Assembly (NCBI GenBank): GCA_030040015.1 | Contig: JASHUM010000054.1 | Span: forward strand, 1-33,077 | Reading direction: 5' to 3' | DNA length: 33,077 bases | Origin: Acidimicrobiales bacterium | Lineage (GTDB): Bacteria; Actinomycetota; Acidimicrobiia; Acidimicrobiales; UBA8190 | Shown here: in pieces, positions 1-8,879 of the stretch | How positions within the stretch are numbered: the stretch's first letter is position 1 | How the letters are laid out: each line of letters opens with the position of its first letter | Program-made: the position numbers and the translations under genes | Notes under the pieces: model-generated | Told to the model about the DNA's origin: nothing | Seen by the model: only the letters and a program-made list of their open reading frames with translations | Database searches by the model: none

Positions 1-1
1 C

Positions 2-739
2 GCGTTGTCGACGGTGGCCCGGGCCCGATGTGACCTGACGGTCCTGGTGCGCGGTGGCGGTGCTCGCTCCGACCTGGCCGCTTTCGACACCGAGATGGTG
101 GCTCGTGCCGTGGCGACCCACCCCTTGCCGGTGTGGACAGGGATCGGACACAGCGGGGACCAAGCAGTGGCCGACGTGGTCGCCAACCGCGCCTTCGTGA
201 CGCCCACGGAATGCGGCCACGAGCTCGTCCGGCACGTGTTGACCTGGTACGAAGCCACTGTTGAATCCGCTCGGAATCTGGCCCGAATGACCCGCGTAGT
301 CGTGGAGGACGCCGATTCTCGGCACGGCTATTGCCGCCAACGGCTCACGAGCACGGCGCGGGGGCAACTTGAGCGCCACGCCGAGCGCACGGAGCACCGG
401 GCCGTTCGTATCGCCCTGCAGGGCCGCCGCCAGGTCGACGACGCCAAGGCTGCGATCGATCAACGGGCGATCCGGCTGGGCCCTTTGGCGTTTGGAGCAG
501 TCGAAAGGGGAGAGGGCAGGCTGACATCGTTGCGTCGCCTTCTCGATGCCTATGACGTGGATCGCCAACTCGAGCGTGGATACAGCCTGACTCTCGACGA
601 CGAGGGACGCCTGGTTCGCTCCGTCGGCGCGCTCACCCCCGGACAGCCCATCATGACTCGATTCGCCGACGGCACCGCCCGCTCCACGGTCGAAGCGACC
701 GTGCCGAGCGTGCGGTCGGGTGGGGAAGACGAGCAATGA
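2..739 (+). CDS. xseA: Exodeoxyribonuclease VII large subunit, C-terminal part
   Basis: This is the catalytic subunit of exonuclease VII, a cytoplasmic enzyme that degrades single-stranded DNA processively from either end. The gene is cut by the window edge: the reading frame is open from base 2, and the OB-fold N-terminus lies outside. Visible near the start are the conserved RGGG, the TGIGH motif and the following D-x5-V-A segment typical of the XseA catalytic domain. The middle is a long charged helical region, as in the family, and the end carries a RGYSLT-like strand of the C-terminal domain. It overlaps xseB by four bases (ATGA), so the two subunits are translationally coupled. The family assignment is secure. 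Confidence 0.93.
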   Translation, partial: ALSTVARARCDLTVLVRGGGARSDLAAFDTEMVARAVATHPLPVWTGIGHSGDQAVADVVANRAFVTPTECGHELVRHVLTWYEATVESARNLARMTRVVVEDADSRHGYCRQRLTSTARGQLERHAERTEHRAVRIALQGRRQVDDAKAAIDQRAIRLGPLAFGAVERGEGRLTSLRRLLDAYDVDRQLERGYSLTLDDEGRLVRSVGALTPGQPIMTRFADGTARSTVEATVPSVRSGGEDEQ

Positions 740-1077
740 CCGGCGCGGGTGCTCAGGGTGAGGGCAAGTCGCAAGTCCCGCCATCCGAACTGAGCTACAC
801 GGAGGCCAGCCAAGAGCTCGATCGCATCGTCGCCTTCTTCGAGCAGCGGGAGGTGGACGTCGACCAGCTGGTCGCCCGCCTCGAGCGGGCCACGGCGATC
901 GTCGACGAGCTCGACCGTCGGATCCGCCAGACTCGGATGCAGGTCGAGGAGCTGGCGCCCCGCCTCGAGAACGCTGCCCGATCGGCCTCTTCGTCGGACG
1001 ATCTTGGTGACGCGGGCGCCGACGACGACTGGGAGGACAGCGGGGAAGCTCACGACTCGGAGCAGCCACTCCTCTGA
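736..1077 (+). CDS. xseB: Exodeoxyribonuclease VII small subunit
   Basis: The small subunit binds several-fold along the helical stalk of XseA and is required for exonuclease VII activity. The 113-residue product has the family core at about residues 18-75: a conserved L-S-Y-x-E-A opening followed by two amphipathic helices with E-L-x-R-I and V-E-x-L patterns. The last 40 residues are acidic and low in complexity (Asp, Glu, Ser), longer than the usual 70-80 residue protein. This tail is probably disordered. The ATG overlaps the xseA stop codon, which fixes the start. The gene ends 45 bases before the stop of the convergent acyl-CoA synthetase, and I see no clear terminator hairpin between them. 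Confidence 0.93.
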   Translation: MTGAGAQGEGKSQVPPSELSYTEASQELDRIVAFFEQREVDVDQLVARLERATAIVDELDRRIRQTRMQVEELAPRLENAARSASSSDDLGDAGADDDWEDSGEAHDSEQPLL

Positions 1078-1122
1078 GTGGCGACGAGCCGGACGCGCCA
1101 AGGTCGAACGTCGCTGCCGTCG

Positions 1123-2727
1123 TCAGTGAATGCGGCGTTGGCGCCCTTCCCAGTAGGGCTCCCGGAGCTGGCGCTTCAAGATCTTCCCTGAGGGATTGCG
1201 AGGAAGGGTGTCGGCGACGTCCACGGAGGTCGGGCACTTGTAGTGGGCCAGCCGCTCCCGGCAGAAGGCGATCACCTCGTCGGCGTCGAGCGTGGCCCCT
1301 GGCATGGGGACGACGATGGCCTTCACCGTCTCCCCCCATCGCTCGTCTGGTACCCCGATGACCGCGGCGTCCACGACGGCCGGATGGGCGAGCAACACGT
1401 TCTCCACCTCGGCCGGGTAGATGTTCTCTCCGCCCGAGACGATCATGTCCTTGATCCGGTCGTGGAGGAAGAGGTAGCCCTCGGTGTCGAGGTAGCCGGC
1501 GTCCCCTGTGCGCAGCCAGCCGTCGGGCCGGAGGGTGGCAGAGGTCTCCGCCGGGTTCTCCCAGTAGCCGACCATGTTGTAGGGCGAGCGGGTCCACACC
1601 TCACCGACCTCACCGACAGCCGTGTCCTCTCCGGTATCGGGGTCGACGACGCGCAACTGGACCCCGGGTAGGGCTTTGCCTGCCGCACGCAACAGGTGGG
1701 CTCGAGGCCCGTTCGGGTCGTGGTCTTCGAACGGAAGGTGGACGATCGCCCCGGTGGTCTCGGTCATGCCGTACACCTGGGCGAACCGGCACCCGAAGGC
1801 ACGCATGCACTTGACGAGCACGTCCTCGGCGATGGGGGAGGCCCCGTAGGCGACGAGCTCCAGACTGGAGAGGTCGGCCTGGTCGAGGCCGGGTACGGCG
1901 AGCAGGGCCATGAGCACGGCGGGCACCAAAAAGGCATGGGTGATGCGCTGGTCGACCACCAACCGGATGAGCTCTGCCGGGTCCATGTCGCGCAGGAGCA
2001 CCGAGCGCCCACCTTGTGACATTCCGGCCAGCGCCCACCCCGATCCGCCGATGTGGAAGAGGGGCATCGCCACCAGGCTCACCGTGGACTCGTCCACCCC
2101 GAACGCCGCCTGCGCGGCTTGGGCGAAGCACAGGGCCAGATTGCCGTTGGAGAGCATGACCCCCTTGGGCAGCCCCGTCGTCCCCGACGTGTAGAGCTGC
2201 AGGGAGATGTCCTCGGGCCTCCCGACGTACCCCGGGTCGGCTGAGTCGAGCTCTGAGACCCATGTCTCGTAGCCGACGCGCCGTGCCAGGTCGGAGGCGC
2301 CGCCCTCCTCGGGACGGGCCTTGGGGTCGCCGATGACCACGATCCGCCGGACCGACGGAAGGCCACTGGCCATGTCGGCCAGGCACGCCAGGTAGTCGGG
2401 ATGGACGACGAGCAGGCTGGCACGAGCGTCATCGATCACGGCCGCCATCTCGCTCGGGGAAAGGCGCCAATTCACGGCGACGTTCACCGCTCCGAGCAGC
2501 GCTCCACCGAAGAGCACCTCGAAGTACTCGAGCCCGTTGCGGTCGAGGAAGGCGATGCGGTCTCCCGGCCCGATCCCCTCGTTGTGCAGGGCCTGGGCCA
2601 CGCCTCGGGCCTGTGCGTAGTGCTCGCCCCAGGTGACCGTGCGGCCGCCGAGGCGGAACATGGGTCGTTCAGGGTGGCCTTCGGCGTGGTGACGCAGCAA
2701 GCCGGCCACGGTGAAGCGCTGCTCCAT
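1123..2727 (-). CDS. Acyl-CoA synthetase (AMP-forming, ANL superfamily)
   Basis: It activates a carboxylic acid, probably a medium- or long-chain fatty acid, to its CoA thioester through an acyl-adenylate. The 534-residue protein shows the family motifs in order: the phosphate loop [19 protein letters not shown] for the adenylate site, the TGD aspartate with GYLDTEGY, the hinge [13 protein letters not shown], and the C-terminal catalytic lysine in PSGKILKR. I chose the ATG at 2727 because AAGGGGAGGG precedes it at good spacing; the frame runs further upstream but that part is basic and unlike the family. The gene is divergent from the ACT-domain gene, with a candidate -10 TACGCT about 45 bases upstream. 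The substrate cannot be read from sequence. Confidence 0.9.
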   Translation of the reverse strand: MEQRFTVAGLLRHHAEGHPERPMFRLGGRTVTWGEHYAQARGVAQALHNEGIGPGDRIAFLDRNGLEYFEVLFGGALLGAVNVAVNWRLSPSEMAAVIDDARASLLVVHPDYLACLADMASGLPSVRRIVVIGDPKARPEEGGASDLARRVGYETWVSELDSADPGYVGRPEDISLQLYTSGTTGLPKGVMLSNGNLALCFAQAAQAAFGVDESTVSLVAMPLFHIGGSGWALAGMSQGGRSVLLRDMDPAELIRLVVDQRITHAFLVPAVLMALLAVPGLDQADLSSLELVAYGASPIAEDVLVKCMRAFGCRFAQVYGMTETTGAIVHLPFEDHDPNGPRAHLLRAAGKALPGVQLRVVDPDTGEDTAVGEVGEVWTRSPYNMVGYWENPAETSATLRPDGWLRTGDAGYLDTEGYLFLHDRIKDMIVSGGENIYPAEVENVLLAHPAVVDAAVIGVPDERWGETVKAIVVPMPGATLDADEVIAFCRERLAHYKCPTSVDVADTLPRNPSGKILKRQLREPYWEGRQRRIH

Positions 2728-2770
2728 CGTCCCTCCCCTTGGCCCCGGACCCCGGTGCCGGTGACGGGTC

Positions 2771-2780
2771 AGCGTAGAGT
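2771..2780. promoter_or_regulatory. Overlapping divergent -10 boxes
   Basis: In the 61-base spacer between the acyl-CoA synthetase and the ACT-domain gene, the ten bases AGCGTAGAGT contain TAGAGT on the plus strand (2775-2780) and TACGCT on the minus strand (2776-2771), sharing the central TA. The plus box lies 8 bases before the GTG at 2789, which predicts a leaderless or nearly leaderless transcript. The minus box would give a leader of roughly 37 bases containing the AAGGGGAGGG ribosome binding site. I see no good -35 for either. This is inference from position and pattern. Confidence 0.45.
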
Positions 2781-2788
2781 CTCGATCC

Positions 2789-3337
2789 GTGCCGCGCTTC
2801 TCATTGAGCGCCGTCGGCGCCGACCGACCCGGCATCGTCGCCGGCGTGAGCGGGGCTCTGGTCGACCTCGGGTGCAACCTCGAGGACTCGACGATGACCA
2901 TCCTGCAGGGCTACTTCGCCATCTTGCTCGTGGTCTCGGCCGGTTCGTCCGTGGGTGTCGGCGACCTCGAGGCCGCTCTCGCACCGGTGGCGTCGCGCTT
3001 CGACCTCGTCCTCACCGTGCGCTTGCTCGGCGACGCGCAGCTTCCCGAGTCGGGTGGACTCGCCGACGCGGTGCCGTGGACGATCGCCGTGCACGGTGCC
3101 GATCGCACCGGCATCGTCCATGGCGTCACCTCTGCCCTGGCCGCCGAGGGGGGCAACGTGGTCGACCTCTCGACCCATCTCGTGGGCTCGAGCGGAGCTC
3201 CCGTCTACGTCATGACCCTGCGCGTCACCCTTCCCGCCGAGCCCGACCCGGCTGCGGCCGCCGAGCGGATCCGGCGAGCTGCCGAGGCACTGGGCGTGCA
3301 CTGCACGGTGCACCCCGACGAGTCCGACACGCTCTAG
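2789..3337 (+). CDS. Tandem ACT-domain protein (GcvR-like)
   Basis: A 182-residue protein made of two ACT domains, about residues 4-80 and 93-175. Both open with the same pattern ([11 protein letters not shown] and [11 protein letters not shown]) followed by a helix and the N-x-x-D strand, as in the GcvR glycine cleavage regulators. ACT domains bind amino acids or similar small ligands, so the protein is probably a cytoplasmic sensor, but there is no DNA-binding domain and no partner is evident. The GTG start has no ribosome binding site; TAGAGT 8 bases upstream suggests a leaderless message. Peptide deformylase follows after 30 bases, so the two probably share a transcript. Confidence 0.8.
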   Translation: MPRFSLSAVGADRPGIVAGVSGALVDLGCNLEDSTMTILQGYFAILLVVSAGSSVGVGDLEAALAPVASRFDLVLTVRLLGDAQLPESGGLADAVPWTIAVHGADRTGIVHGVTSALAAEGGNVVDLSTHLVGSSGAPVYVMTLRVTLPAEPDPAAAAERIRRAAEALGVHCTVHPDESDTL

Positions 3338-3367
3338 GGCTCTTCGGCCTCCCGCGCCGCCACACCC

Positions 3368-3868
3368 ATGCCGGTCCGCCCCGTCCTGGTCCTTCCTCAC
3401 CCCGTCCTCGTCACCCCTGCCGTGGCGGTGGGCGTCGTCGACGAGGCGGCGCGCTCCCTGGCCGTCGACCTCGTCGACACCATGCGGGCCTCTCCCGCGT
3501 GCGTGGGCCTGGCCGCACCCCAGATCGGGGTGGGTCGCCGCGCTTTCGCCGTCGACGTGACCGGGCACCGCAAGGCCCGCTCGTGCCACGGTGCCTTCGT
3601 CCTCTTCGATCCCGAGGTGCTCGAGCGCTCCCAGCCAGAGCTGGCCCGAGAGGGATGCATGAGCGTTCCCGACCTCACCGGCGACGTCCAACGGGACGGA
3701 GCGCTCGTCGTGGCCGGCTTGGACCCGGAGGGGAGGCGGGTCGCGCTCGAGGTCGACGCCTTCGAGGCCAGGGCGGTCCAGCACGAGCTCGACCACCTCG
3801 ACGGGCTGCTCTTCTTGGACCGAGTCCCCGGCCCCCACAGCGTGTTCCCGCGGAAGGTCTACCGCTGA
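3368..3868 (+). CDS. def: Peptide deformylase
   Basis: It removes the formyl group from the initiator methionine of new proteins in the cytoplasm, using a bound metal ion. All three signatures are present in the 166-residue product: motif 1 as CVGLAAPQIG (residues 45-54), motif 2 EGCMS with the metal-binding Cys97, and motif 3 HELDH with His139, Glu140 and His143. The first glycine of the usual GVGLAAPQ is a cysteine here, and EGCLS is EGCMS; neither is a metal ligand. The ATG has no evident ribosome binding site, and the gene probably rides on the upstream ACT-gene transcript. Bacteria often carry more than one deformylase, so this may not be the only copy. Confidence 0.93.
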   Translation: MPVRPVLVLPHPVLVTPAVAVGVVDEAARSLAVDLVDTMRASPACVGLAAPQIGVGRRAFAVDVTGHRKARSCHGAFVLFDPEVLERSQPELAREGCMSVPDLTGDVQRDGALVVAGLDPEGRRVALEVDAFEARAVQHELDHLDGLLFLDRVPGPHSVFPRKVYR

Positions 3869-3879
3869 GCGCTCCCGGC

Positions 3880-3885
3880 TACCCT
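3880..3885 (+). promoter_or_regulatory. Possible -10 box before the hydrolase gene
   Basis: TACCCT lies 12 bases before the ATG at 3898, just after the def stop codon. It would place the transcript start about 5 bases before the ATG. The spacing is looser than in the leaderless cases elsewhere in the window, there is no visible -35, and this one is weak. Confidence 0.3.
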
Positions 3886-3897
3886 CTTCAGCCGACC

Positions 3898-4614
3898 ATG
3901 GACGACGACCGCCTCTACTTCCGCCAGCTCCTCTCGGGCCGGGACTTCGCCACCGCCGACCCGTTGGCGGGCCAGATGGTGAACTTCAGTTATCTGATCG
4001 GCGACCGGGCAACAGGCGAGGCGGTCATCGTCGACCCTGCCTACGACGTCGCCGGCCTCCTCGAGCGGCTGGCGTCCGACGACATGCGCTGCGCCGGCGT
4101 GCTGGCCACCCACTTCCATCCCGACCACGTCGGCGGCTCGATGATGGGATACGGCATCGAGGGCGTGAGCGAACTCCTCGACAAGGTGTCGGTCCCGGTC
4201 CACGTCCAGCGGGACGAGGCGCCATGGGTGGTGCGCGCCACCGGGGTGTCGGAGACGGACCTCGTCGAGCACCACAGCGGCGACGTGGTCCGGGTGGGGG
4301 AGCTCGACATCGAGCTGGTCCACACACCGGGCCACACGCCTGGCAGCCAGTGCTTCTTCGTGGCCGGCCGCCTCGTGTCGGGCGACACCTTGTTCCTCGA
4401 CGGCTGCGGGCGCACCGACCTGCCCGGTGGGGACGCCGAGCAGATGTACGAGTCGCTCACCACCCGCCTGGCCCGCTTCGGCGACGACGTCGTGCTCTAC
4501 CCCGGCCATCTCTACTCTCCCGAGCCGTCGGCCACCATGGGCGACACCAGGCGGCGCAACTACGTCTTCCGGCTCCGCACCCCGGAGCAGTGGATGACCA
4601 TGTTCGGGGGCTGA
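3898..4614 (+). CDS. Metallo-beta-lactamase-fold hydrolase (glyoxalase II-like)
   Basis: A 238-residue cytoplasmic metallohydrolase. The metal-binding T-H-F-H-P-D-H motif is at residues 71-77 (His72, His74, Asp76, His77), followed by H-T-P-G-H (His146), G-D-T-L-F with the bridging aspartate, and the final Y-P-G-H. The segment GRTDLPGGD is typical of the hydroxyacylglutathione-hydrolase/persulfide-dioxygenase branch. Actinobacteria mostly lack glutathione, so the natural substrate is probably another thioester or sulfur compound; this is inference. The gene lies 29 bases after def and 33 before the ferredoxin reductase gene on the same strand. The ATG has no strong ribosome binding site. Confidence 0.85.
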   Translation: MDDDRLYFRQLLSGRDFATADPLAGQMVNFSYLIGDRATGEAVIVDPAYDVAGLLERLASDDMRCAGVLATHFHPDHVGGSMMGYGIEGVSELLDKVSVPVHVQRDEAPWVVRATGVSETDLVEHHSGDVVRVGELDIELVHTPGHTPGSQCFFVAGRLVSGDTLFLDGCGRTDLPGGDAEQMYESLTTRLARFGDDVVLYPGHLYSPEPSATMGDTRRRNYVFRLRTPEQWMTMFGG

Positions 4615-4647
4615 ACGCCCCCGCCCTTCGGACGCCCCTTCCGCCCC

Positions 4648-5865
4648 GTGACCCTCGCTGCCGACGCCACCGTCGTCGTGGTCGGCGCAGGACTGGCCGG
4701 GCTGCGCACGGCCGAGACCCTCCGCGCCGCAGGGCACACCGGCCCCGTGGTCCTGATCGGCGCCGAGCCTCATCCGCCCTACGACCGCCCGCCACTGTCC
4801 AAACAGCTGCTGGCCGGGACGTGGGGATTGGACCGGGTGGTGCTGCGGCGCCCGGACGAGCTGGCCGCCCTGGGGGTCGACCTGCGACTCGGCCACGTCG
4901 CCGGTGGCCTCGACAGCGACGCTCGCACGGTCCGGCTCGACGACGGGGCCACCCTCCGTTACGACGCGCTGGTGGTGGCGACGGGCTCCCGTCCCCGCGC
5001 CATGGCCGGGACGGACGGCGTCGCCGGTGTGCACGTGCTGCGCACGCTGGAGGACTGCTTCTCGCTCGCCGAGGCGACCGCCGATCCGAAGACGCGCCTG
5101 GTCGTCATCGGCGCCGGGTTCATCGGGTCGGAGGTGGCCGCCACCTGCAAGGGACGAGGCCTCGACGTCACCGTGCTCGAGGCCCTGCCCGTGCCCTTGG
5201 CCCGTGTGCTGGGCGAGGTGATGGGGGAGGCGTGTGCCGGGTTGCACCGCTCCCATGGCGTGGAGGTGCGAACCGGGGCGGCCGTGGCCGGCCTGGCCCA
5301 CGAGGGCGGCGCAGTGCGCGGCGTCGAGCTCGTGGACGGATCGGTGGTGCCCGCCGACGTGGTGGTGGTGGGCATCGGCGTGACGCCGGTCACCGACTGG
5401 CTGGAGGAGTCCGGGCTGGAGATCGACAACGGCGTGGTGTGCGACGCCACGCTCCATGCCGCCGACGACGTGGTCGTGGCCGGCGACGTGGCGCGGTGGT
5501 TCGACCGAGCCCAGGACCGCCACCGGCGCATCGAGCATTGGGAGAACGCCACGGAGCAGGGCCAGTACGCGGCCCGGAGCCTCATGGCCGGACGCGCCGG
5601 CGCGGAGCCGTACTCGCCCGTGCCGTACTTCTGGTCGGACCAGTACGACGTGAAGATCCAGATGCTCGGCTCACCCGAGCCCGACCACGAGGTGGTGGTG
5701 GTGGACGGGACGCTGCAGTCGGAGCGCTTCGTCGCCGTCTACGGGTCCGGGGGCCGGCTCACCGGCGCCCTGGGCATGAGCAAGCCTCGCCAGTTGATGG
5801 GGTTCCGGCCCCTTCTCGAGCGCGGGGCCTCCTTCGACGAAGCCCTTTCCCTGCTGGCCGGCTGA
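4648..5865 (+). CDS. FAD-dependent pyridine nucleotide-disulfide oxidoreductase (ferredoxin reductase type)
   Basis: It probably passes electrons from NAD(P)H through FAD to a ferredoxin serving an oxygenase or P450. The 405-residue protein has the FAD-binding G-A-G-L-A-G motif at about residues 14-19, then P-Y-D-R-P-P-L-S-K, which is characteristic of the putidaredoxin/rhodocoxin reductase family. The NAD-binding G-A-G-F-I-G is near residue 160, A-G-D-V near residue 280, and a C-terminal reductase domain follows with the W-S-D-Q-Y-D motif. No redox-active CxxC is present, as expected for this branch. The GTG start leaves the usual short N-terminus before the first strand; no ribosome binding site is visible. 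No ferredoxin or oxygenase gene is adjacent, so the partner is elsewhere. Confidence 0.87.
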   Translation: MTLAADATVVVVGAGLAGLRTAETLRAAGHTGPVVLIGAEPHPPYDRPPLSKQLLAGTWGLDRVVLRRPDELAALGVDLRLGHVAGGLDSDARTVRLDDGATLRYDALVVATGSRPRAMAGTDGVAGVHVLRTLEDCFSLAEATADPKTRLVVIGAGFIGSEVAATCKGRGLDVTVLEALPVPLARVLGEVMGEACAGLHRSHGVEVRTGAAVAGLAHEGGAVRGVELVDGSVVPADVVVVGIGVTPVTDWLEESGLEIDNGVVCDATLHAADDVVVAGDVARWFDRAQDRHRRIEHWENATEQGQYAARSLMAGRAGAEPYSPVPYFWSDQYDVKIQMLGSPEPDHEVVVVDGTLQSERFVAVYGSGGRLTGALGMSKPRQLMGFRPLLERGASFDEALSLLAG

Positions 5866-5880
5866 GCGCCGGCTCCTGCC

Positions 5881-7347
5881 TCAGAACTCCAGGTCGGAGA
5901 GCTCGGGGACGGTCCGCAGGGACCGGGCCCGCGCCTCGCCCCACCGCTGGCGCAGGCTGCGCCGGCGCGCCTCGGAGACCCGGGGCTCGACGGTGCGGGC
6001 CGGACGCCACGCCTCTGCCACCTCCTCCTCGTCCGCGTACGTGCCGAGCGCCATGCCGGCCAGGTAGGCGGCCCCCAGGGTGGTGGCCTCGAGCAACGGC
6101 GACACCTCGCACGGCCGTCCCATGGCGTCCGCCAGGGCCTGGAGGAACACCCCGTTGGCCGACATGCCCCCGTCCACCCGCAAGGCGGCGATGTCGAGCC
6201 CGGTGTCCGACTCGGCCGCCTCGAGCAGGTCGGCGCCTCGCTGAGCGACGCCCTCGAGCACGGCGCGCACGATCTCGGCGCGCCCGGTGCCCCGGGTGAT
6301 GCCGAGGAACGTGCCTCGGGCGCCGAAGTCCCACACCGGGGCGCCCAGCCCGAGCAGGGCGGGAACGAACCACACGTCACCGGTGTCCTCGGCCGCGGCG
6401 GCCACCTTCTCCGACTCGGCGGCGTCGGCGATGACGCCGAGGTCGTCGCGCAGCCACTCCACGCACGTCCCGGCCGAGAGCATGACCGCCTCCACGCCCC
6501 ACGTGGTGCGCCCGGCGCGTCGCCAGGCGGCGATGGGGAAGGTGCCGGCGCCTCCCCGGCGCTCGAAACGCGGCCGGGTGCCGCCCACGCACAGGTCGAG
6601 CATCCCCCCCGTTCCGAACGTCGCCTTGGCCAGCCCCGGCCTCGTGCATCCCTGGCCCACCAGCGACGCCTGCTGGTCGCCGGCGACCCCGCACACGACC
6701 GGCGACCCGGGCAGGGCGGTGGCCGGGCCGAGGACACCGGACGAGTCGACGATCTCCGGCAACACGGTGTCGGGGATGCGAAGCGCATCGAGCACGGCCT
6801 GGTTCCACGAGCCGCCGTCGGCCACCATCAGCCCGGTGACGCCGGCGTTGGTCTGGTCGGTGACGTGCAGCGCGCCTTCGGAGAGGGTCCAGATCACCCA
6901 GGTCTCCACGGTGCCGAAGCACAGGTCGCGCTCGCGTCCGGGGTCGGCGAGGTCGAGGAGCATGCCCAGCTTGGTGGCCGACTCGTTGGGGGCCAGGCGC
7001 ACGCCCTGGTCACGGAGCGCCAGGCACATGCCCACGGTGCGCAGGTCCTGCCAGCCGATGCCCGGCCCGACCGGCACACCGCTCTTGCGGTCCCACACCA
7101 CTGTGGAGGCCCGTTGATTGGTCACGCCCAGCCCCGTGGGGTGACGGCCGCCGTCGACGGCCGCCTGGGCGCTGGCCCGCGCCACGTCCAGTACGGCGTC
7201 GGCCATGGCGGCGGGGTCGAACTCGACGAATCCCGGCGCCGGGGAGGTGGGGAGCAGCTCGCGCCGGTGCACGTGGCTCACCTCGTCTCCCTCCACCACC
7301 GAGGCGCGCACGCTCGAGGTGCCCACGTCGACCACCAGCACGCTCAC
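5881..7347 (-). CDS. FGGY-family carbohydrate kinase, glycerol-kinase-like
   Basis: An ATP-dependent sugar or polyol kinase of 488 residues, closest in pattern to GlpK. The phosphate motif D-V-G-T-S-S is at residues 7-12, W-Q-D-L-R at 99-103, the catalytic G-D-Q-Q-A near the middle, and V-D-G-G-M-S-A-N with T-L-G-A-A-Y-L-A-G near the end. In place of the GlpK substrate motif NQRET it reads NQRAS (Ala80), and the region holding the glycerol-contacting tyrosine of E. coli GlpK reads APNESATK. Glycerol may therefore not be the substrate, so I leave out the symbol. The GTG start overlaps the stop of the upstream flavoprotein gene (GTGA), as third gene of the GlpD operon. Confidence 0.85.
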   Translation of the reverse strand: MSVLVVDVGTSSVRASVVEGDEVSHVHRRELLPTSPAPGFVEFDPAAMADAVLDVARASAQAAVDGGRHPTGLGVTNQRASTVVWDRKSGVPVGPGIGWQDLRTVGMCLALRDQGVRLAPNESATKLGMLLDLADPGRERDLCFGTVETWVIWTLSEGALHVTDQTNAGVTGLMVADGGSWNQAVLDALRIPDTVLPEIVDSSGVLGPATALPGSPVVCGVAGDQQASLVGQGCTRPGLAKATFGTGGMLDLCVGGTRPRFERRGGAGTFPIAAWRRAGRTTWGVEAVMLSAGTCVEWLRDDLGVIADAAESEKVAAAAEDTGDVWFVPALLGLGAPVWDFGARGTFLGITRGTGRAEIVRAVLEGVAQRGADLLEAAESDTGLDIAALRVDGGMSANGVFLQALADAMGRPCEVSPLLEATTLGAAYLAGMALGTYADEEEVAEAWRPARTVEPRVSEARRRSLRQRWGEARARSLRTVPELSDLEF

Positions 7348-8879
7348 GGCCAGGGCACCTCGCCGAAGGGAGAGGGCAGTCCGAGCTTCCCCGGGTTGAG
7401 GATGCCGCGAGGGTCGAGCGCCTCCTTGCAGGCGCGCAGCACCGAGAAGGCCTCACCCAACGCCGGAGCCATGAACCGGGCCCGGTTGACGCCGATGCCG
7501 TGGTGGTGGCTGATGGCGGCGCCATGGCGCTCGACCACACCCATGACCGCCTCCCACGCCGCCGCGTAGTACCCCTCGGCCCACCGCCGGTGTCCCTCGT
7601 CGGCGACGTCCGGGTCCTCGCCACCGCTCTCGGGGTGGCGGCCGGCGAAGGTGAAATAGAGACAGGCGCCGTCGGGGTAGGAGTGCGACTGGTGGGCGGA
7701 GGCCACCAGCGTCCCGGGCACCTCCCCGACGGCGCGTACGGCGTCCTCGTACAGGCGGCCGAGCACGCTCCATCGGCCGGCCACCTCGATGGTGTCCACC
7801 ACGATGCCGGCGCGATACAGCGGGGCCAGCGCCGAGACGTCGTTGCGATGCTCCATCCACCGGTCGACCAGGGCGGGATCACCCACCTCACCCCCCGACG
7901 CGCCTACCTCTTCGCTCACCAGAGCCATGGTCGCCTCGAGCAGGGCGGGATCGGCTTCGTCCAGCACGATCAGGGTGCTGTGCCCGTCCACGTCGAAGTT
8001 GCGTTTCGACTCCACCGCGTCGTAGAGGCGCAGCACCGCCGGCGTGGCGCCGCGGCGCAGGATCGTCCTGCAGGCGCTGAGCCCGGCGACGAAGTCGGGG
8101 AAGAGGTAGGCGGCGCGGCGCTCGTCCGCCGGGACCGGGTGCAGGCGCAGGAGCGCCGAGGTGATCACGCCGAGCACGCCCTCGGACCCCACGAACAACT
8201 GGGTGAGATCCGGCCCGGTGGCGGCGCGCGGGCCCGTCCCACCCGTGCGGATGAGGCGGCCATCGGCCAGGGCCACCTCCAGTCCCACGACCATGTCTTC
8301 GATCTTCCCGTAGCGCGTCGAGTACTGGCCCGCCCCCCGGCACGCCAGCCATCCGCCCACCGTGGACAGGGCCATGGACTGTGGCCAGTGCCCGAGCGTG
8401 ACGCCCCTGCCCCGAAGCGCCTCCTCGAGGTCGGGGCCGAACGTGCCCGGGAGGGCCTCGGCCAACAGCGACACGTCGTCCACCTCGCGCAGCCCGGCCA
8501 TGGCGCACAGGTCGAGGGCGATCCCGCCGAACACCGGCACACTCGACCCGCACACCCCGGAGCGGCCCGCCATCGCCGTCACCGGCACCCGCGCCTCGTG
8601 ACAACAACGCAGCACCGCGGCCAGCTCCTGAGCGGCGGCCGGTTTGGCCACGGCGGCCGGCATGGCGGGCACCTTCCCGGACACCGCCCACGAGATGGCG
8701 ATGGGCCACCAGTCGCGTCCCGCCTCGGCCCGGCTGCGCCCGTCCACCTCCACCACCGGGCACACCTCTTCGAGCCGCCGGACCAGCGCGTCGTCGACCG
8801 GGACGCGGGGACCGCCCAGACGTTCACCGATCGAACCGGCCGGGGCGTCGATGGGCGTGACCGGCGTGGGGGAGCTCAA
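7344..8879 (-). CDS. FAD-binding oxidase, alkyldihydroxyacetonephosphate synthase-like
   Basis: A flavoprotein of the vanillyl-alcohol-oxidase fold, 511 residues. The FAD domain shows P-A-A-V-A-K-P and the G-R-S-G-V-C-G-S-S loop. Further on are Q-S-M-A-L-S-T-V-G-G-W, G-S-E-G-V-L-G-V-I-T and, near the C-terminus, D-G-A-C-L-Y-F-T-F followed by I-S-H-H-H-G-I-G. The last two match the tyrosine and histidine motifs of alkyl-DHAP synthase, which makes the ether bond of ether lipids. Many bacterial relatives have no proven role, and an oxidase or dehydrogenase acting on a glycerol derivative is also possible. No ATG or GTG fits; a TTG at 8879 overlaps the glpD stop as TTGA, with GAAGG upstream. It is the middle gene of the operon. 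Confidence 0.82.
   Translation of the reverse strand: MSSPTPVTPIDAPAGSIGERLGGPRVPVDDALVRRLEEVCPVVEVDGRSRAEAGRDWWPIAISWAVSGKVPAMPAAVAKPAAAQELAAVLRCCHEARVPVTAMAGRSGVCGSSVPVFGGIALDLCAMAGLREVDDVSLLAEALPGTFGPDLEEALRGRGVTLGHWPQSMALSTVGGWLACRGAGQYSTRYGKIEDMVVGLEVALADGRLIRTGGTGPRAATGPDLTQLFVGSEGVLGVITSALLRLHPVPADERRAAYLFPDFVAGLSACRTILRRGATPAVLRLYDAVESKRNFDVDGHSTLIVLDEADPALLEATMALVSEEVGASGGEVGDPALVDRWMEHRNDVSALAPLYRAGIVVDTIEVAGRWSVLGRLYEDAVRAVGEVPGTLVASAHQSHSYPDGACLYFTFAGRHPESGGEDPDVADEGHRRWAEGYYAAAWEAVMGVVERHGAAISHHHGIGVNRARFMAPALGEAFSVLRACKEALDPRGILNPGKLGLPSPFGEVPWP

Noticed and set aside
1078-1122. Terminator between xseB and the acyl-CoA synthetase
   Set aside because: Only scattered CGACG repeats, no clear stem.
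3368-3868. Deformylase as defective because motif 1 starts with Cys instead of Gly
   Set aside because: The metal ligands and catalytic glutamate are all present, and the changed residue does not bind metal, so it is probably active.
2401-4614. A long plus-strand frame ending in the hydrolase gene
   Set aside because: Only the last 238 codons resemble a protein family; the rest overlaps the synthetase, ACT and deformylase genes in other frames. The ATG at 3898 is the start.
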